A stretch of 54,007 nucleotides of DNA from assembly GCA_937872515.1 (NCBI GenBank), contig CALMSX010000059.1, positions 1-54,007 on the forward strand, read 5' to 3'. Within the stretch, counting starts at the first letter, position 1. The number at the start of each line of letters is the position of its first letter. This DNA is from an uncultured Bacteroidota bacterium (GTDB lineage Bacteria; Bacteroidota; Bacteroidia; Chitinophagales; Saprospiraceae). Of the stretch, positions 8,955-17,900 are shown one piece after another. Both the position numbers and the translations under genes were made by a program. Under the pieces are notes generated by a model. That model was not told where the DNA came from, did no database searches, and was given only the letters and a program-made list of their open reading frames with translations.

Positions 8955-10892
8955 ATGTCTAAAAAAATCCTCTTCATAGCAGGCCTCTTTTTGCTCAACA
9001 TCACCTTGGTCCATGCTCAGGTCAAATCCGGAAAGCCCGCCTCTCCTAGATCTCAGGGCAGTTCATCTGTAATGTTGGTAGAAGGTGGCCGGTATTACCG
9101 CGACTTAAATAAAAACAATAAGCTGGATGTTTACGAAGACATTCAGCAGAGCGTTGATGCCCGGATAGAAGACCTGCTCAATCAGATGACCCTGGAAGAA
9201 AAGGCGGGTATGATGTTTATAAACGGGGCCCCCGTCAGCCAGGATGCCGACCCACAGGGAAGAGTCAATCTAACAGGACCTGCCGCACGAATGGCTACGG
9301 TGGTTGAAAATATGAACGCGCTCAAGATGACCCATTTTAATATTTGGGATATACCGGCAGATCCTTCCATTTTTGCCACATGGTACAACAGGACCCAGGA
9401 GGCAGCCGAAAAAACCAGGTTAGGCATTCCTATTACCATTGCATCAGATCCCAGACACCACCTGGGCAAAAATGTGATCGGCATGTCATCTACCGGTTTT
9501 AGCCAGTTTTGCGAGATGCCCGGCTTTGCTGCCATTGGTGATGAAAACCTGGTAAAACAATTTGCAGACATCGTACGCCAAGAGTACATGGCCATAGGCA
9601 TCAGGGAAGCGCTCCACCCCCAGATTGATCTTGCCACAGAACCCCGATGGGCCAGGATCAGCGGCAATTTCAGCGAAGATGCCAAACTTACCGCCCGGCT
9701 GGTTAAGCCCTATATCATGGGCTTGCAGACCAGCGACCTCAGCAGTGGTGTGGCTTGTATGACCAAACACTTCCCCGGTGGCGGTCCTCAAAAAGAAGGA
9801 CTTGATCCACACTTTGCCTTTCAAAAAGGTCAGATTTATCCGGGTAAAAACTTTGACTATCACCTCATCCCATTCGAAGCTGCATTTCAGGCGGGTACCG
9901 CTGCCATCATGCCCTATTACGGTGTACCTACGGATCAAACGGATGAAAATGTGGGTATGTCGTATAACAAGACCATCATCACCCAACTGCTCCGCAAAAT
10001 ATATAAGTATGACGGTGTGGTCTGTACCGATTGGGGCTTGATCAGCGATGTGCCCATGGGACCAGGTGTGGTGTGGGACGCGCGGGCCTGGGGTGTAGAA
10101 AAGCTGAGTCCTGCCGAAAGAGTCTATAAAATCATTGATGCCGGCTGTGATCAGTTTGGTGGAGAAAACAAACCCGACTTGGTGGTTCAGCTGGTCAAAG
10201 AAGGCAAGCTCAGCGAGAGTCGAATTGACGAATCAATCAGGAGATTGCTCAGGCAAAAATTTGAACTGGGCTTATTTGATCAACCCTTTGTAGATGATAA
10301 AAATGTACCGCTTGTGATAGGGAGGCCTGAAGCAAAGGCCCTGGGAGAAAAGACTCAAAAAATATCCATGACCTTGCTAAAAAATGACAAGGCCCTCCTG
10401 CCCCTCAAAAAACAAAAACACAAGGTGTATATAGAGAACATCGACAGTGCTACTGTTGCCCAATATGCTACCGTTGTTTCTTCACCCAAAGAGGCAGACT
10501 TTGCCATCATCCGCATTAATACACCCTGGTATCCGGTAGAGACTAAAAATCCTTTTGCGGCATCTTTTCACCACGGCGACCTAGACTTTAAAGGCAAGGA
10601 AAAAGATAAGATCATGGCTTTGTTGAAAACGGTGCCTACCATCGTTGACATCTATCTGGACCGGCCAGCGGTGATACCTGAAATAGCCAGTGGTGCTGCT
10701 GCTCTTATTGCCGATTATGGAGCCAGTGATAAATCCGTATGCGAGGTGCTTTTTGGCAATGCCCAACCGCAAGGTAAGCTGCCCTTTGAGTTACCGTCTT
10801 CAATGGAGGCTGTCAAAAACCAAAAAACAGATGTTCCTTATGACAGCGTCAACCCTTTGTATAAGTTTGGATTTGGCTTAAGTTATAAATAA
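8955..10892 (+). CDS. Glycoside hydrolase family 3 (beta-glucosidase-like), secreted
   Basis: This 645-residue secreted glycosidase is likely to act on beta-linked glucosides or related oligosaccharides in the periplasm or outside the cell. I start it at 8955 (MSKKILFIAGLFLLNITLVHAQ) because that ATG begins a clean signal peptide; the in-frame ATG at 8913 adds 14 residues before it. The GH3 N-terminal barrel shows the KHFPGGG substrate-binding motif (K271-H272). The nucleophile region YDGVVCTDWG has D359 as the expected catalytic aspartate. A C-terminal alpha/beta sandwich ends in GKLPFELPSS and YKFGFGLSYK, the usual family ending. Only the two core GH3 domains are seen. The acid/base glutamate cannot be assigned by eye. 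It is monocistronic, with a terminator directly after. Confidence 0.9.
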   Translation: MSKKILFIAGLFLLNITLVHAQVKSGKPASPRSQGSSSVMLVEGGRYYRDLNKNNKLDVYEDIQQSVDARIEDLLNQMTLEEKAGMMFINGAPVSQDADPQGRVNLTGPAARMATVVENMNALKMTHFNIWDIPADPSIFATWYNRTQEAAEKTRLGIPITIASDPRHHLGKNVIGMSSTGFSQFCEMPGFAAIGDENLVKQFADIVRQEYMAIGIREALHPQIDLATEPRWARISGNFSEDAKLTARLVKPYIMGLQTSDLSSGVACMTKHFPGGGPQKEGLDPHFAFQKGQIYPGKNFDYHLIPFEAAFQAGTAAIMPYYGVPTDQTDENVGMSYNKTIITQLLRKIYKYDGVVCTDWGLISDVPMGPGVVWDARAWGVEKLSPAERVYKIIDAGCDQFGGENKPDLVVQLVKEGKLSESRIDESIRRLLRQKFELGLFDQPFVDDKNVPLVIGRPEAKALGEKTQKISMTLLKNDKALLPLKKQKHKVYIENIDSATVAQYATVVSSPKEADFAIIRINTPWYPVETKNPFAASFHHGDLDFKGKEKDKIMALLKTVPTIVDIYLDRPAVIPEIASGAAALIADYGASDKSVCEVLFGNAQPQGKLPFELPSSMEAVKNQKTDVPYDSVNPLYKFGFGLSYK

Positions 10893-10903
10893 AGAATAAT
10901 TTT

Positions 10904-10940
10904 AAAAGAGCCGCTCTTCAATAGTGTGGCTCTTTTTATT
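10904..10940 (+). terminator. Rho-independent terminator after GH3 gene
   Basis: AAAAGAGCC (10904-10912) pairs with GGCTCTTTT (10928-10936), giving a 9-bp stem with a 15-nt loop that runs into TTTTTATT. It lies 12 bp after the GH3 stop codon and is a convincing intrinsic terminator. Confidence 0.8.
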
Positions 10941-11020
10941 TGGACCTGTATAATATCTATTCTTTTTATGATCGAATGTTTGGATGAAGAGTGAGCAGAT
11001 AAATAAATAAACTGGTTCAC

Positions 11021-11542
11021 TTATTTAAACCATTGCTGTGCTATCAAATTATCTAAAATAGGCTTTATCAGCTTTTCATTCCTATAAAACTCATGGTCAC
11101 CTGTGATCATTCTGCAGTTTTCTATTCCCATTTTTTGCCTCCAACTTGCATCCGGTATGTAATCATCGTTGGAACCAAAATACAAAATATAGGGGCAAGG
11201 CGGATAGTCTTTTTCAAATCTCAGTCGTGTTGAAGAAAAGGTGAGCACATTGTTTACCGGCAAACCCAACAAGGCCGCTTTCCAAATAATGAGACCACCT
11301 ACACTGCAGCCAATATAATTTTTGGGTTCGGTCTCCAGTTGCAATAACTTTTGTATGGCATGATCAATGCCGTGTGAAACCATTTGCTCGTGGAGATTGG
11401 CAGTAGCAGAGCCTTGCCATTCGATACCACTCAAGTTGACCGAATCATAGGCAGTAATGTTCAGATCAGGAGAGCTTAATTGACTGTAATTTGGGAAGTA
11501 GTTGCCCCATATATCTGATAAGATGACTATTTCAGTACACAT
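11021..11542 (-). CDS. Small alpha/beta-hydrolase-like protein
   Basis: This 173-residue cytoplasmic protein has no signal peptide. It has a nucleophile-elbow-like motif GCSVGG (serine in G-x-S-x-G). A later acid region is FGSNDDYIPD, and a C-terminal histidine lies in TGDHEFYRN. Their order (Ser, Asp, His) is that of an alpha/beta-hydrolase triad. It is short for the superfamily, so it probably represents a minimal, lidless hydrolase. Its ATG overlaps the TAA of the upstream GNAT gene by one base (TAATG), which implies translational coupling. Substrate is unknown. Pairing with an acetyltransferase hints at small-molecule or protein acylation/deacylation, but that is speculation. Confidence 0.6.
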   Translation of the reverse strand: MCTEIVILSDIWGNYFPNYSQLSSPDLNITAYDSVNLSGIEWQGSATANLHEQMVSHGIDHAIQKLLQLETEPKNYIGCSVGGLIIWKAALLGLPVNNVLTFSSTRLRFEKDYPPCPYILYFGSNDDYIPDASWRQKMGIENCRMITGDHEFYRNEKLIKPILDNLIAQQWFK

Positions 11543-12114
11543 TATTTTAACTCGCTTTTTTCAATTGATGCAGGCATTATATGGGGTCGGCTGATTTTAT
11601 ACAAATTACATTTTTTCAGTAAGGTATTGTCAGCTAAAAAAGGGTGATCAAATTCGTATTGTTTGAGCATGCCAATTTTTTGCATGATTCTTTCTGAGCG
11701 AAGGTTCAACACCGGAGCAATGGCAAAGACTTCCTGTAAGCCGAGGTTTTCAAATGCATACAACAAACACCGATTCGCTCCCTCAGAGGCCAAACCCTGG
11801 TTCCAGGTGTCTGGTCTTAATCTCCATCCAATATCAACACATGGGGTAAAGGGTGCTTCGTAAGTCTGTTCTGAAAGCCCAATAAAGCCCACAAAATTAT
11901 TATCAGATAGATCATCAACAGCAAAATAACAATATCCTTTTTGAGTCAATTGGAGTTTCATTCTGTCTATGAAAAAAACTGTATCCTCTCTGTTGACAAG
12001 GGAAGGAAAATATTCCATTACCCTGGGGTCAGCATTGATGGCTGCCATTTTTTCTATATCGTCATCCACCCAATTTCTAAAACCCAATCTGTCAGATGAG
12101 AAAATATAATCCAT
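11542..12114 (-). CDS. GNAT acetyltransferase (RimJ/RimL type)
   Basis: This 190-residue GNAT N-acetyltransferase has the Acetyltransf_3 layout: SDRLGFRNWVDDDIEKM at the start and GYCYFAVDDLSDNNFVGFIGL in the middle. The acetyl-CoA region is DIGWRLRPDTWNQGLASEGA, with a Q-x-x-G/A loop. The final RSERIMQKIGM is typical of enzymes related to RimJ/RimL. It would transfer acetyl from acetyl-CoA to an amine on a protein N-terminus or small molecule. The downstream hydrolase-like gene overlaps its stop codon. The substrate is not readable. Confidence 0.85.
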   Translation of the reverse strand: MDYIFSSDRLGFRNWVDDDIEKMAAINADPRVMEYFPSLVNREDTVFFIDRMKLQLTQKGYCYFAVDDLSDNNFVGFIGLSEQTYEAPFTPCVDIGWRLRPDTWNQGLASEGANRCLLYAFENLGLQEVFAIAPVLNLRSERIMQKIGMLKQYEFDHPFLADNTLLKKCNLYKISRPHIMPASIEKSELK

Positions 12115-12177
12115 AAAAAGAACAATGCTTTTTTAAGAGGGTGTTAAAATAATGTATTTAAGATCGACTGTCTAATC

Positions 12178-12591
12178 TTAGTTGTCTTGCAATTTTGGCC
12201 AGTTCCATGCTATGCAAATGATACAGGCTGTTAAAATGCTTTCCAAAAAAGAAAGATATACATAAAAGGTCCTCCATTCTGTCAATGATGCCAAGCCAAC
12301 CAAAAAGGTAAACAGCGTAAAAAAGATTCCTACCCCAATATTAAGCCATTTTGCCAGTCCTGGTCTCAAAATGAAGGATAAAAAAATCATCACGGCGGGT
12401 ACGCTTAAAATGATGGTTACAATCAATAGTTTAATTGGGCTGTTGAGCATATTTAATCCACTGATCAGTCCTTCCACTTTATGAGGAACATAGAGCTCAA
12501 AATAATCACCATAGAGGTATAAAAACATCACTGAAGTCCACAGGGCAGATAACTTAATTCTTATATTTATTTTGTAATCTTCCAGTATCAT
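12178..12591 (-). CDS. Four-TM membrane protein, unknown
   Basis: This 137-residue hydrophobic protein has about four predicted membrane helices (near residues 12-30, 50-75, 82-103 and 108-130). I recognise no functional motif. It has the look of small DUF-type integral membrane proteins found across Bacteroidota. It lies 63 bp upstream (in transcription terms) of the GNAT-hydrolase pair on the same strand and may share the transcript. Confidence 0.6.
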   Translation of the reverse strand: MILEDYKINIRIKLSALWTSVMFLYLYGDYFELYVPHKVEGLISGLNMLNSPIKLLIVTIILSVPAVMIFLSFILRPGLAKWLNIGVGIFFTLFTFLVGLASLTEWRTFYVYLSFLESILTACIICIAWNWPKLQDN

Positions 12592-13051
12592 GATAGAATT
12601 CCCTTTTTATTTAATTCTGCAATCCATTGAGCTTAGAAAAGTACGCAACACCTATCCCGCTAAATGCTAAGGCACCTTTAGAGACAACTTCCTCTTCCTC
12701 AAAAATAAACAATCCCACACCGGACTAAAAAAAATTCGACAAAGAGCCAGATTCCGGCTACTGACTCACATGGAATAGGATTTTGTATTCAAAAACACAA
12801 CTTCAATCACTTACCATTTATAAAGTTCCCACAATGAACAACAAATGATCAAAACAAATATTAGATTGATAGTAATTATCTTCAAACAAAATAAAATGTG
12901 GCAAATTTCACATTCGAATTCATTAAACCAAATATAATTTTGAAATATAATTAGCAAAGCAGGTTCCTGCAACCAATTGTTTTTTTATTGGTACCTTGAA
13001 AAGTGAGCTTGGTTTTTTATTTCATTTATAAATGCCAGGGGATCGAAATTC
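12592..13051. other. AT-rich intergenic stretch, no gene seen
   Basis: About 460 bp of low-GC sequence with stops in all frames. Short inverted repeats are present near 12960-13005 (for example ACCAAT...ATTGGT around a T-rich loop) and could be a weak terminator for the LytTR remnant side. I see no RNA gene or insertion sequence ends. Confidence 0.5.
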
Positions 13052-13255
13052 TCATTGTTCAAGCAACAATTTGATCTTTTCTCTGAATACTTGTCCTACT
13101 GGTATTTCACGACCTTTAATATTGATCGCTTCCTTTCTAAAGCTGTCGATGTGGCGGTTGTTACCAATAAATGATTTATGAATTTGCATAAAATAATCCG
13201 GCAAATGAGTCAGGGCTTCAGCAATGCTTTGACGGACCAAAATTTTGGAAGGAAA
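13052..13255 (-). pseudogene. Truncated LytTR DNA-binding domain remnant
   Basis: The open frame reads KILVRQSIAEALTHLPDYF followed by QIHKSFIGNNRHIDSF and EIPVGQVFREKIKLLL. This is the C-terminal two-thirds of a LytTR DNA-binding domain, the output domain of LytR/AgrA-type response regulators. The frame is open only back to 13255, where a TAG closes it. The first nominal start (TTG at 13240) is inside the conserved core. No receiver domain or first LytTR strands are found in any frame upstream. I therefore read it as a broken gene. A functional stand-alone 62-residue protein is unlikely. Confidence 0.7.
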
Positions 13256-13355
13256 CTATTACTAAGATCGCCTGCTATCATTGCTAAATTGATCAAGAGT
13301 GAAAGCAGGTTTATTCATTCTATGTGCAAAAATAAATTACCCTATTGAAAAAATA

Positions 13356-13802
13356 TCATTTCGCCTCTTTCGGTATCTCCCTCCACGAATAACTTTTTTG
13401 CACAATTTTCCAGGAACCTTCGTATTTGAGCAATAAAAAATAATCTGTAAATATCCTCCATTTGGGAACAACAATCTCGGCCTTGGCCATGGCAGCATCT
13501 TTTTCTATGTCGATGGATAGAATTCGACCTATTCTGTTCGACTTCTCACCCGGCTTGATTTTGGCTATGTATTGTTCACCCGATCTAATCCAAAGGCTGT
13601 CTTTATTGACCGTATACAGGTTGAAGGCCGGATGGAAGGCTTTCCTCAACCTTTCTGGCTCTCCATTGGCGGTACCTTCGATGTAGTCAAGTAGGGTTTC
13701 TGTGATGAGCTGGGTATCGGTTTTGTCAGCATTCTGCTGGGCAAAAAGAAAAGTGCCGGACATAAGAAATAGTCCAAGCCATATTAATTGAATACTTTTC
13801 AT
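13356..13802 (-). CDS. Secreted NTF2-like (SnoaL/lumazine-binding-like) protein
   Basis: This 148-residue exported protein has a signal peptide (MKSIQLIWLGLFLMSGTFLFA, cleavage before QQNAD). The rest fits the NTF2-like fold: an N-terminal helix pair TQLITETLLDYIEGTANGEPERLRKAFHPA, then strands. The family-typical ending is YFLLLKYEGSWKIVQKSY. Members annotated as putative lumazine-binding or DUF4440-like often bind small ligands, and most lack catalytic residues. No operon partner is evident. Fold is fairly confident; function is unknown. Confidence 0.75.
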   Translation of the reverse strand: MKSIQLIWLGLFLMSGTFLFAQQNADKTDTQLITETLLDYIEGTANGEPERLRKAFHPAFNLYTVNKDSLWIRSGEQYIAKIKPGEKSNRIGRILSIDIEKDAAMAKAEIVVPKWRIFTDYFLLLKYEGSWKIVQKSYSWREIPKEAK

Positions 13803-13929
13803 GAATCTTTTGTTATTTTAGTTAAACCCGGGCATGGAAACCCAACCCGCATTCTGGTATCTAATTTACAACTATATTGTTTACAAATAACCGGCATTCC
13901 ATGGGATGAGTTATTTGTTTAGCACCCTA

Positions 13930-14412
13930 TTATACATTACTCATTGCCCACCGCAATACTTTTACCCAGCAACCCCACTTTTGTGGTTTTACAATGGAAT
14001 TAAAGTGCCCCTCCACTCTGTCAAAAGCATCTTCGATAAAAGCGTCGTGCAACCACCGAATGGCAAGTACCCATTTTATCGTAGCCCAGCCGGAGGTTTT
14101 CATCTCAATAGTATGACTTAGTATGGTACGCTCGTCATCAAGCTCAATCAATTCAAATTGGTGAAATCCATCGAAGCCCTTCATCTCGAAGGTAAAAGTG
14201 ATCGACTCACCTTCGTGGTACTCAGAAACAAAGTACCGAATAGGACCATGCCCTCCCCTGGAACCCGGCACCAGACCATTATCGAGTCGCATGCGGGGCC
14301 ACTTATCGGTAGCCAGCATCTGGTCATTTTTAGTAGCTAAGGTTGCCAATAAAAGGCCTAGGGTATGGCTGGGTTGAGGGATGATTCGGGTGTGGAGGTT
14401 GTGGACTTTCAA
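13930..14412 (-). CDS. SRPBCC (START-like) protein
   Basis: This 160-residue cytoplasmic protein has SRPBCC/polyketide-cyclase-like features. Among them are FVSEYHEGESITFTFEMKG, the strand HQFELIELDDERTILSHTIEM, and a long C-terminal helix around AIRWLHDAFIEDAFDRVEGHF. Such proteins form a deep hydrophobic cavity for lipids or aromatic ligands. There is no signal peptide. It is transcribed away from cas9 and separated from it by a 390-bp gap plus the tracrRNA, so it is not part of the CRISPR operon. The ligand is unknown. Confidence 0.7.
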   Translation of the reverse strand: MKVHNLHTRIIPQPSHTLGLLLATLATKNDQMLATDKWPRMRLDNGLVPGSRGGHGPIRYFVSEYHEGESITFTFEMKGFDGFHQFELIELDDERTILSHTIEMKTSGWATIKWVLAIRWLHDAFIEDAFDRVEGHFNSIVKPQKWGCWVKVLRWAMSNV

Positions 14413-14801
14413 AAGTTTGTTTATGACTGGGTTTATTTAAATTATCTTCTATATATCTGATTAACAAAAAATTATACGAGTTTTTAACAAAACTATCAAG
14501 TATCTAACAATTTGACATTACTCAATCTTACCACTAATCCGCAATACTCTTCCCAAATAATGTACTAAAAATAAAAAAAAGTCAAAACAAATAATTACCA
14601 ATTAGGTCAATTTTACTGAAAATTAAAATATAATTTGGCAGTCAAATTCAATTTAGAATCTGCAATTATTGTAAATTTACATAGCTTTGAAATGAATAAA
14701 ATTGAGTGCAACAACCCCAAATTTAAGTACATTTTCATAGCCCGAAGTTCAATTTACAATAGATATTTAACTGAAAATCAGGGATTTTCTGGATGAGCAG
14801 C
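14413..14801. other. AT-rich region upstream of the CRISPR-Cas locus
   Basis: About 390 bp, very AT-rich, with no coding frame. It contains a perfect plus-strand -7 box (see 14682-14689) and lies just past the tracrRNA terminator. No anti-repeat, transposon end or RNA gene was seen other than the tracrRNA next to it. Confidence 0.6.
14682..14689 (+). promoter_or_regulatory. Candidate cas operon -7 box (TAGCTTTG)
   Basis: TAGCTTTG is an exact TAnnTTTG match on the plus strand, 223 bp before the cas9 ATG. No well-spaced TTG is visible upstream. If used, the cas9 leader would run across the whole tracrRNA gene in antisense. A closer imperfect box (TACTTTTT, 14888-14895) is the alternative. Confidence 0.35.
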
Positions 14802-14826
14802 AAAAAAAAAGGTGAGTCACCCCACC
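14802..14826 (-). terminator. tracrRNA intrinsic terminator
   Basis: On the minus strand, GGTGGG pairs with CTCACC around a GNRA tetraloop (GTGA), directly followed by nine T. It also forms the 3' hairpin of the tracrRNA. Confidence 0.85.
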
Positions 14827-14873
14827 TCGTTAGCATACACTACGGAATAATCCTTATTGTGAATAGCTTCAAG
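14802..14873 (-). ncRNA. tracrRNA of type II-C CRISPR-Cas9
   Basis: Read on the minus strand, the gene starts near 14870 and holds the anti-repeat GAAGCTATTCACAA (14870-14857). This pairs with the 5' end of the crRNA repeat, leaving one unpaired base. Next comes a nexus-like hairpin AAGGATTATTCC (14855-14844). A linker follows, and the RNA ends in a 6-bp GGTGGG/CTCACC hairpin with a GTGA loop followed by nine T. This order (anti-repeat, AAGGATTATTCCG nexus, terminal hairpin) is that of Bacteroidota II-C tracrRNAs as I know them. The RNA is divergent from cas9 and about 70 nt long. The exact 5' end is inferred from the promoter. Confidence 0.88.
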
Positions 14874-14879
14874 ACACAA
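14857..14879 (-). repeat. CRISPR-repeat-derived anti-repeat with internal deletion
   Basis: The 23-bp segment is the two ends of the 47-bp CRISPR repeat joined directly. TTGTGTCTT is the repeat's first part without the initial G. GAAGCTATTCACAA is its last part minus one A and the final C. The central hairpin-forming core is missing. Both repeat termini (TTGTG...CACAA) survive. This supports the idea that the tracrRNA locus arose from a CRISPR repeat. Confidence 0.8.
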
Positions 14880-14906
14880 AATTAATATACTTTTTAATAA
14901 AACCAA
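14877..14906 (-). promoter_or_regulatory. tracrRNA promoter (TTG-N19-TAATTTTG)
   Basis: On the minus strand a TTG (14906-14904) lies exactly 19 bp upstream of TAATTTTG (14884-14877). Both elements and the spacing fit the Bacteroidota -33/-7 consensus. Predicted start is about 14870, just before the anti-repeat. The promoter ends 6 bp from the cas9 ATG on the opposite strand, so tracrRNA transcription starts almost on top of the cas9 start codon. Confidence 0.75.
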
Positions 14907-14911
14907 TTATT

Positions 14912-17900
14912 ATGAAAAAAATTCTTGGACTTGACCTTGGTACCAACTCAATTGGATGGGCATTGATTACCCATGATTTTATCGCTAAAGAGGGTGAAAT
15001 CCTTGGCATGGGAAGTAGAATCTTACCTATGGGACAGGATGTAATATCTGATTTCAACAAAGGGGTTCTCCAATCAGAGGCAGCTACCAGAACAAATTAT
15101 CGAGGAGTTAGAAGGTTGAGAGAAAGGGAAATCCTAAGAAGAGACAGGCTGATTAAAGTTCTCAAAGAAATGAATTGGTTGAAAACCGACTTTGAACCCA
15201 ACCATTTGGTACCGTTCGCCTATCAATTTGAAGATGGGAAATTCCTATTCAAATTTATGGCTGCTTATAATGAGATGAAAGCATGGTTGGAATCAAAAAA
15301 CCCAACCATTCCATTTGTTCCATTTGATTGGACCATTTACTATTTGAGAGTAAAAGCCCTAAAAGACCAGCTTTCTCGCGAAGAACTTTGTTGGGTAATC
15401 ATGCAGTTTAACCAAAAAAGAGGCTACTTCCAATTAAGAGGAGATGAAGAATTAAAGTCTACAGGTGCATCCAAGTATTTTGTTTCAGATAAAGTAAAGA
15501 TTATACATGATACGGGAGAGAAATCTGCAGGTAAAATGGTCTTATATATTGAGCTTGAAGAAGGAATAGCAGGAACTTTTAGGAGCACATATGTTCCTGA
15601 TTGGGTGGGCAAATCTGTTGACTTTTTGGTTACTGAGACTACCAATAAAAAAGGGGAAACAAAGGTTGAACTTACCACCCCATCTGACACTGATTGGACT
15701 TTTAGAAAAAAAAGAATCGAGGCTGAGCTTTCCAATAAACATCAAACAGTAGCTCAAAAAGTAATGGACGCCTTTGCCAGAGACGCCAGGGTTAAAATCA
15801 GAGGTAAAGAGGTTCATACTATTGATAGGAAGTTTTACAAAGAGGAACTTGAGAAAATACTTTCCACCCAGGCCCAATATTATCCAGAATTGACCAATGG
15901 TGAAATGAGTAAAAAACTGGCTGCAGTTTTGTATAAAAACAACCTGAAACAAAAAGAATTTACTTCCAATCAGTCGGTAATTTGGATTCTTTTAAACGAT
16001 ATATTGTACTATCAGCGACCCCTAAAGTCGAAGAAGAGTCTGATTACCAACTGCAAGTACGAAACGCGCTCGTATACGGAGAATGGTATACAAAAAATAA
16101 AAAAGGTAAAAGCTGCACCCAAATCCCACCCTGTTTTTCAGGAATACAAAATCTGGTCATTGGTACATAACTTAAGAATTTCAGAATCCAAGCACCAACT
16201 TTCTGATGGTAGTATAGAATCAAATAAAGATGTTTCATACGAAGTACTTACCAATGATAACAAAGCCAAAATATTTGAATTGATGGATTTTGCATCTGAA
16301 GTGAGTGCAGATCAGATATTAAAATCCATTGGATTAAAAGCAACCACCCATGCCATTAATTATGAAGAAGGAAAAAAAATAAAAGGAAATGAGACTAAAG
16401 CAATCATTTATAGAGTTCTAAAAAATGTTAGTGGCGAAGAAAGGGCTAAATCAATTGCAAACGATCAGGATAAACTTGAAAAAATATGGCACATGCTGTA
16501 TTCTCTTGGAAAAAAAGAAGATTTGGCAAAAGCACTTAGCATTCAGAATTTAGAACTATCTCGAGAAGAACAAGAAGTGTTGGCTGATCTGGATCCATTC
16601 AAAAAAGACTACGGCTCACTTTCTGTCAAAGCCATGCGCAAATTGCTATCGGTTATGAGAACAGGGTCTTATTGGAAACTAGACAACATCCCTGTTGAAA
16701 ATGTAGAAATATTAGGGCATATTACAGATGCCACTGAAAATGAAAGTATCAGTATGCAGTCAAGGAAACAACTTGCACACCTAAATGGCATTGAAGATTG
16801 TCAAGGCTTGCCCGAATATTTAGCCGGCTATGCTATCTATGGAAGACATAGCGAAGCTGAAAATGTTATTATTTACAAAAACCCTGAAGACATCAAATTA
16901 CTAAAACAACATTCATTGCGAAATCCTATTGTTGAAAAAGTAATTAATGAAACACTATTGGTGGTAAGAGACATTTGGAAGAAGTATGGAAAGCCTGATG
17001 AAATTCACATTGAAACTGGAAGGGAATTAAAATTACCAAATGAGAAACGCAAGGAGCTTACTCAACGCAGAAATCAAAATGAAGCAACCAACCAAAGGGC
17101 TCGTGCAATTCTCAAAGAGCTAAGTCTTCAGGATGGCAATATAAATCCGTTTTCTCTTGGTCATATTGAACAATACAAATTATACGAAGAAGCTACCCTT
17201 AATGAAAAAGACATTGATGATGAAATCATCAAAATCAGTCGAAAGTCTGATCCATCAGTATCTGAAATAAAAAAATACATTCTATGGCAGGAACAGCGCT
17301 ATAAATCTCCGTACACCGGGCAGATTATCCCTTTATCCAAACTTTTCACTCCTGCCTATCAGGTAGAACACATCATACCCAAATCTTTGTATTATGATGA
17401 CAGCATAAACAATAAAGTAATATGTGAAGCTGAGGTAAACAAAGACAAAGACAATGAATTAGGCTATAATTACATGTTAAAATCCAATGGCAAAACCATA
17501 CCGGGCTTAGGTGGTAAGAGTATTAAACTACTTACCGCAGAACAATATGTAACCCTGGTTACAGATTTGTATGGTCCAAGAAGCTCCAAAGTTAAAAACC
17601 TACTTGCCAAAGAAGTGCCGGATGGCTTTATTGCAAGACAGTTAAACGATACACGTTATATTTCCAAAAAGATTATGAGTTTGCTTGATCCTGTGGTGAG
17701 AGAAGAGGGTGAAACAGCCATGATATCAAAAAATATCGTACCCACTATAGGTGCAATCAATGCAAGCTTAAGACAAGAATGGGGCTTGAGCCAGGTATGG
17801 AAGGATCTAATGACACCAAGATTCCAAAGAATGCAAGAAAAAGATCCGGCAGGGATGTGGTATTATAAAGATGCAGAAGGTAAGGTGCATTTGAGACAGG

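Noticed and set aside
13240..13242. TTG start codon giving a functional 62-residue LytTR protein
   Set aside because: The start would lie within the conserved domain core and remove its first strands; a remnant is the simpler reading.
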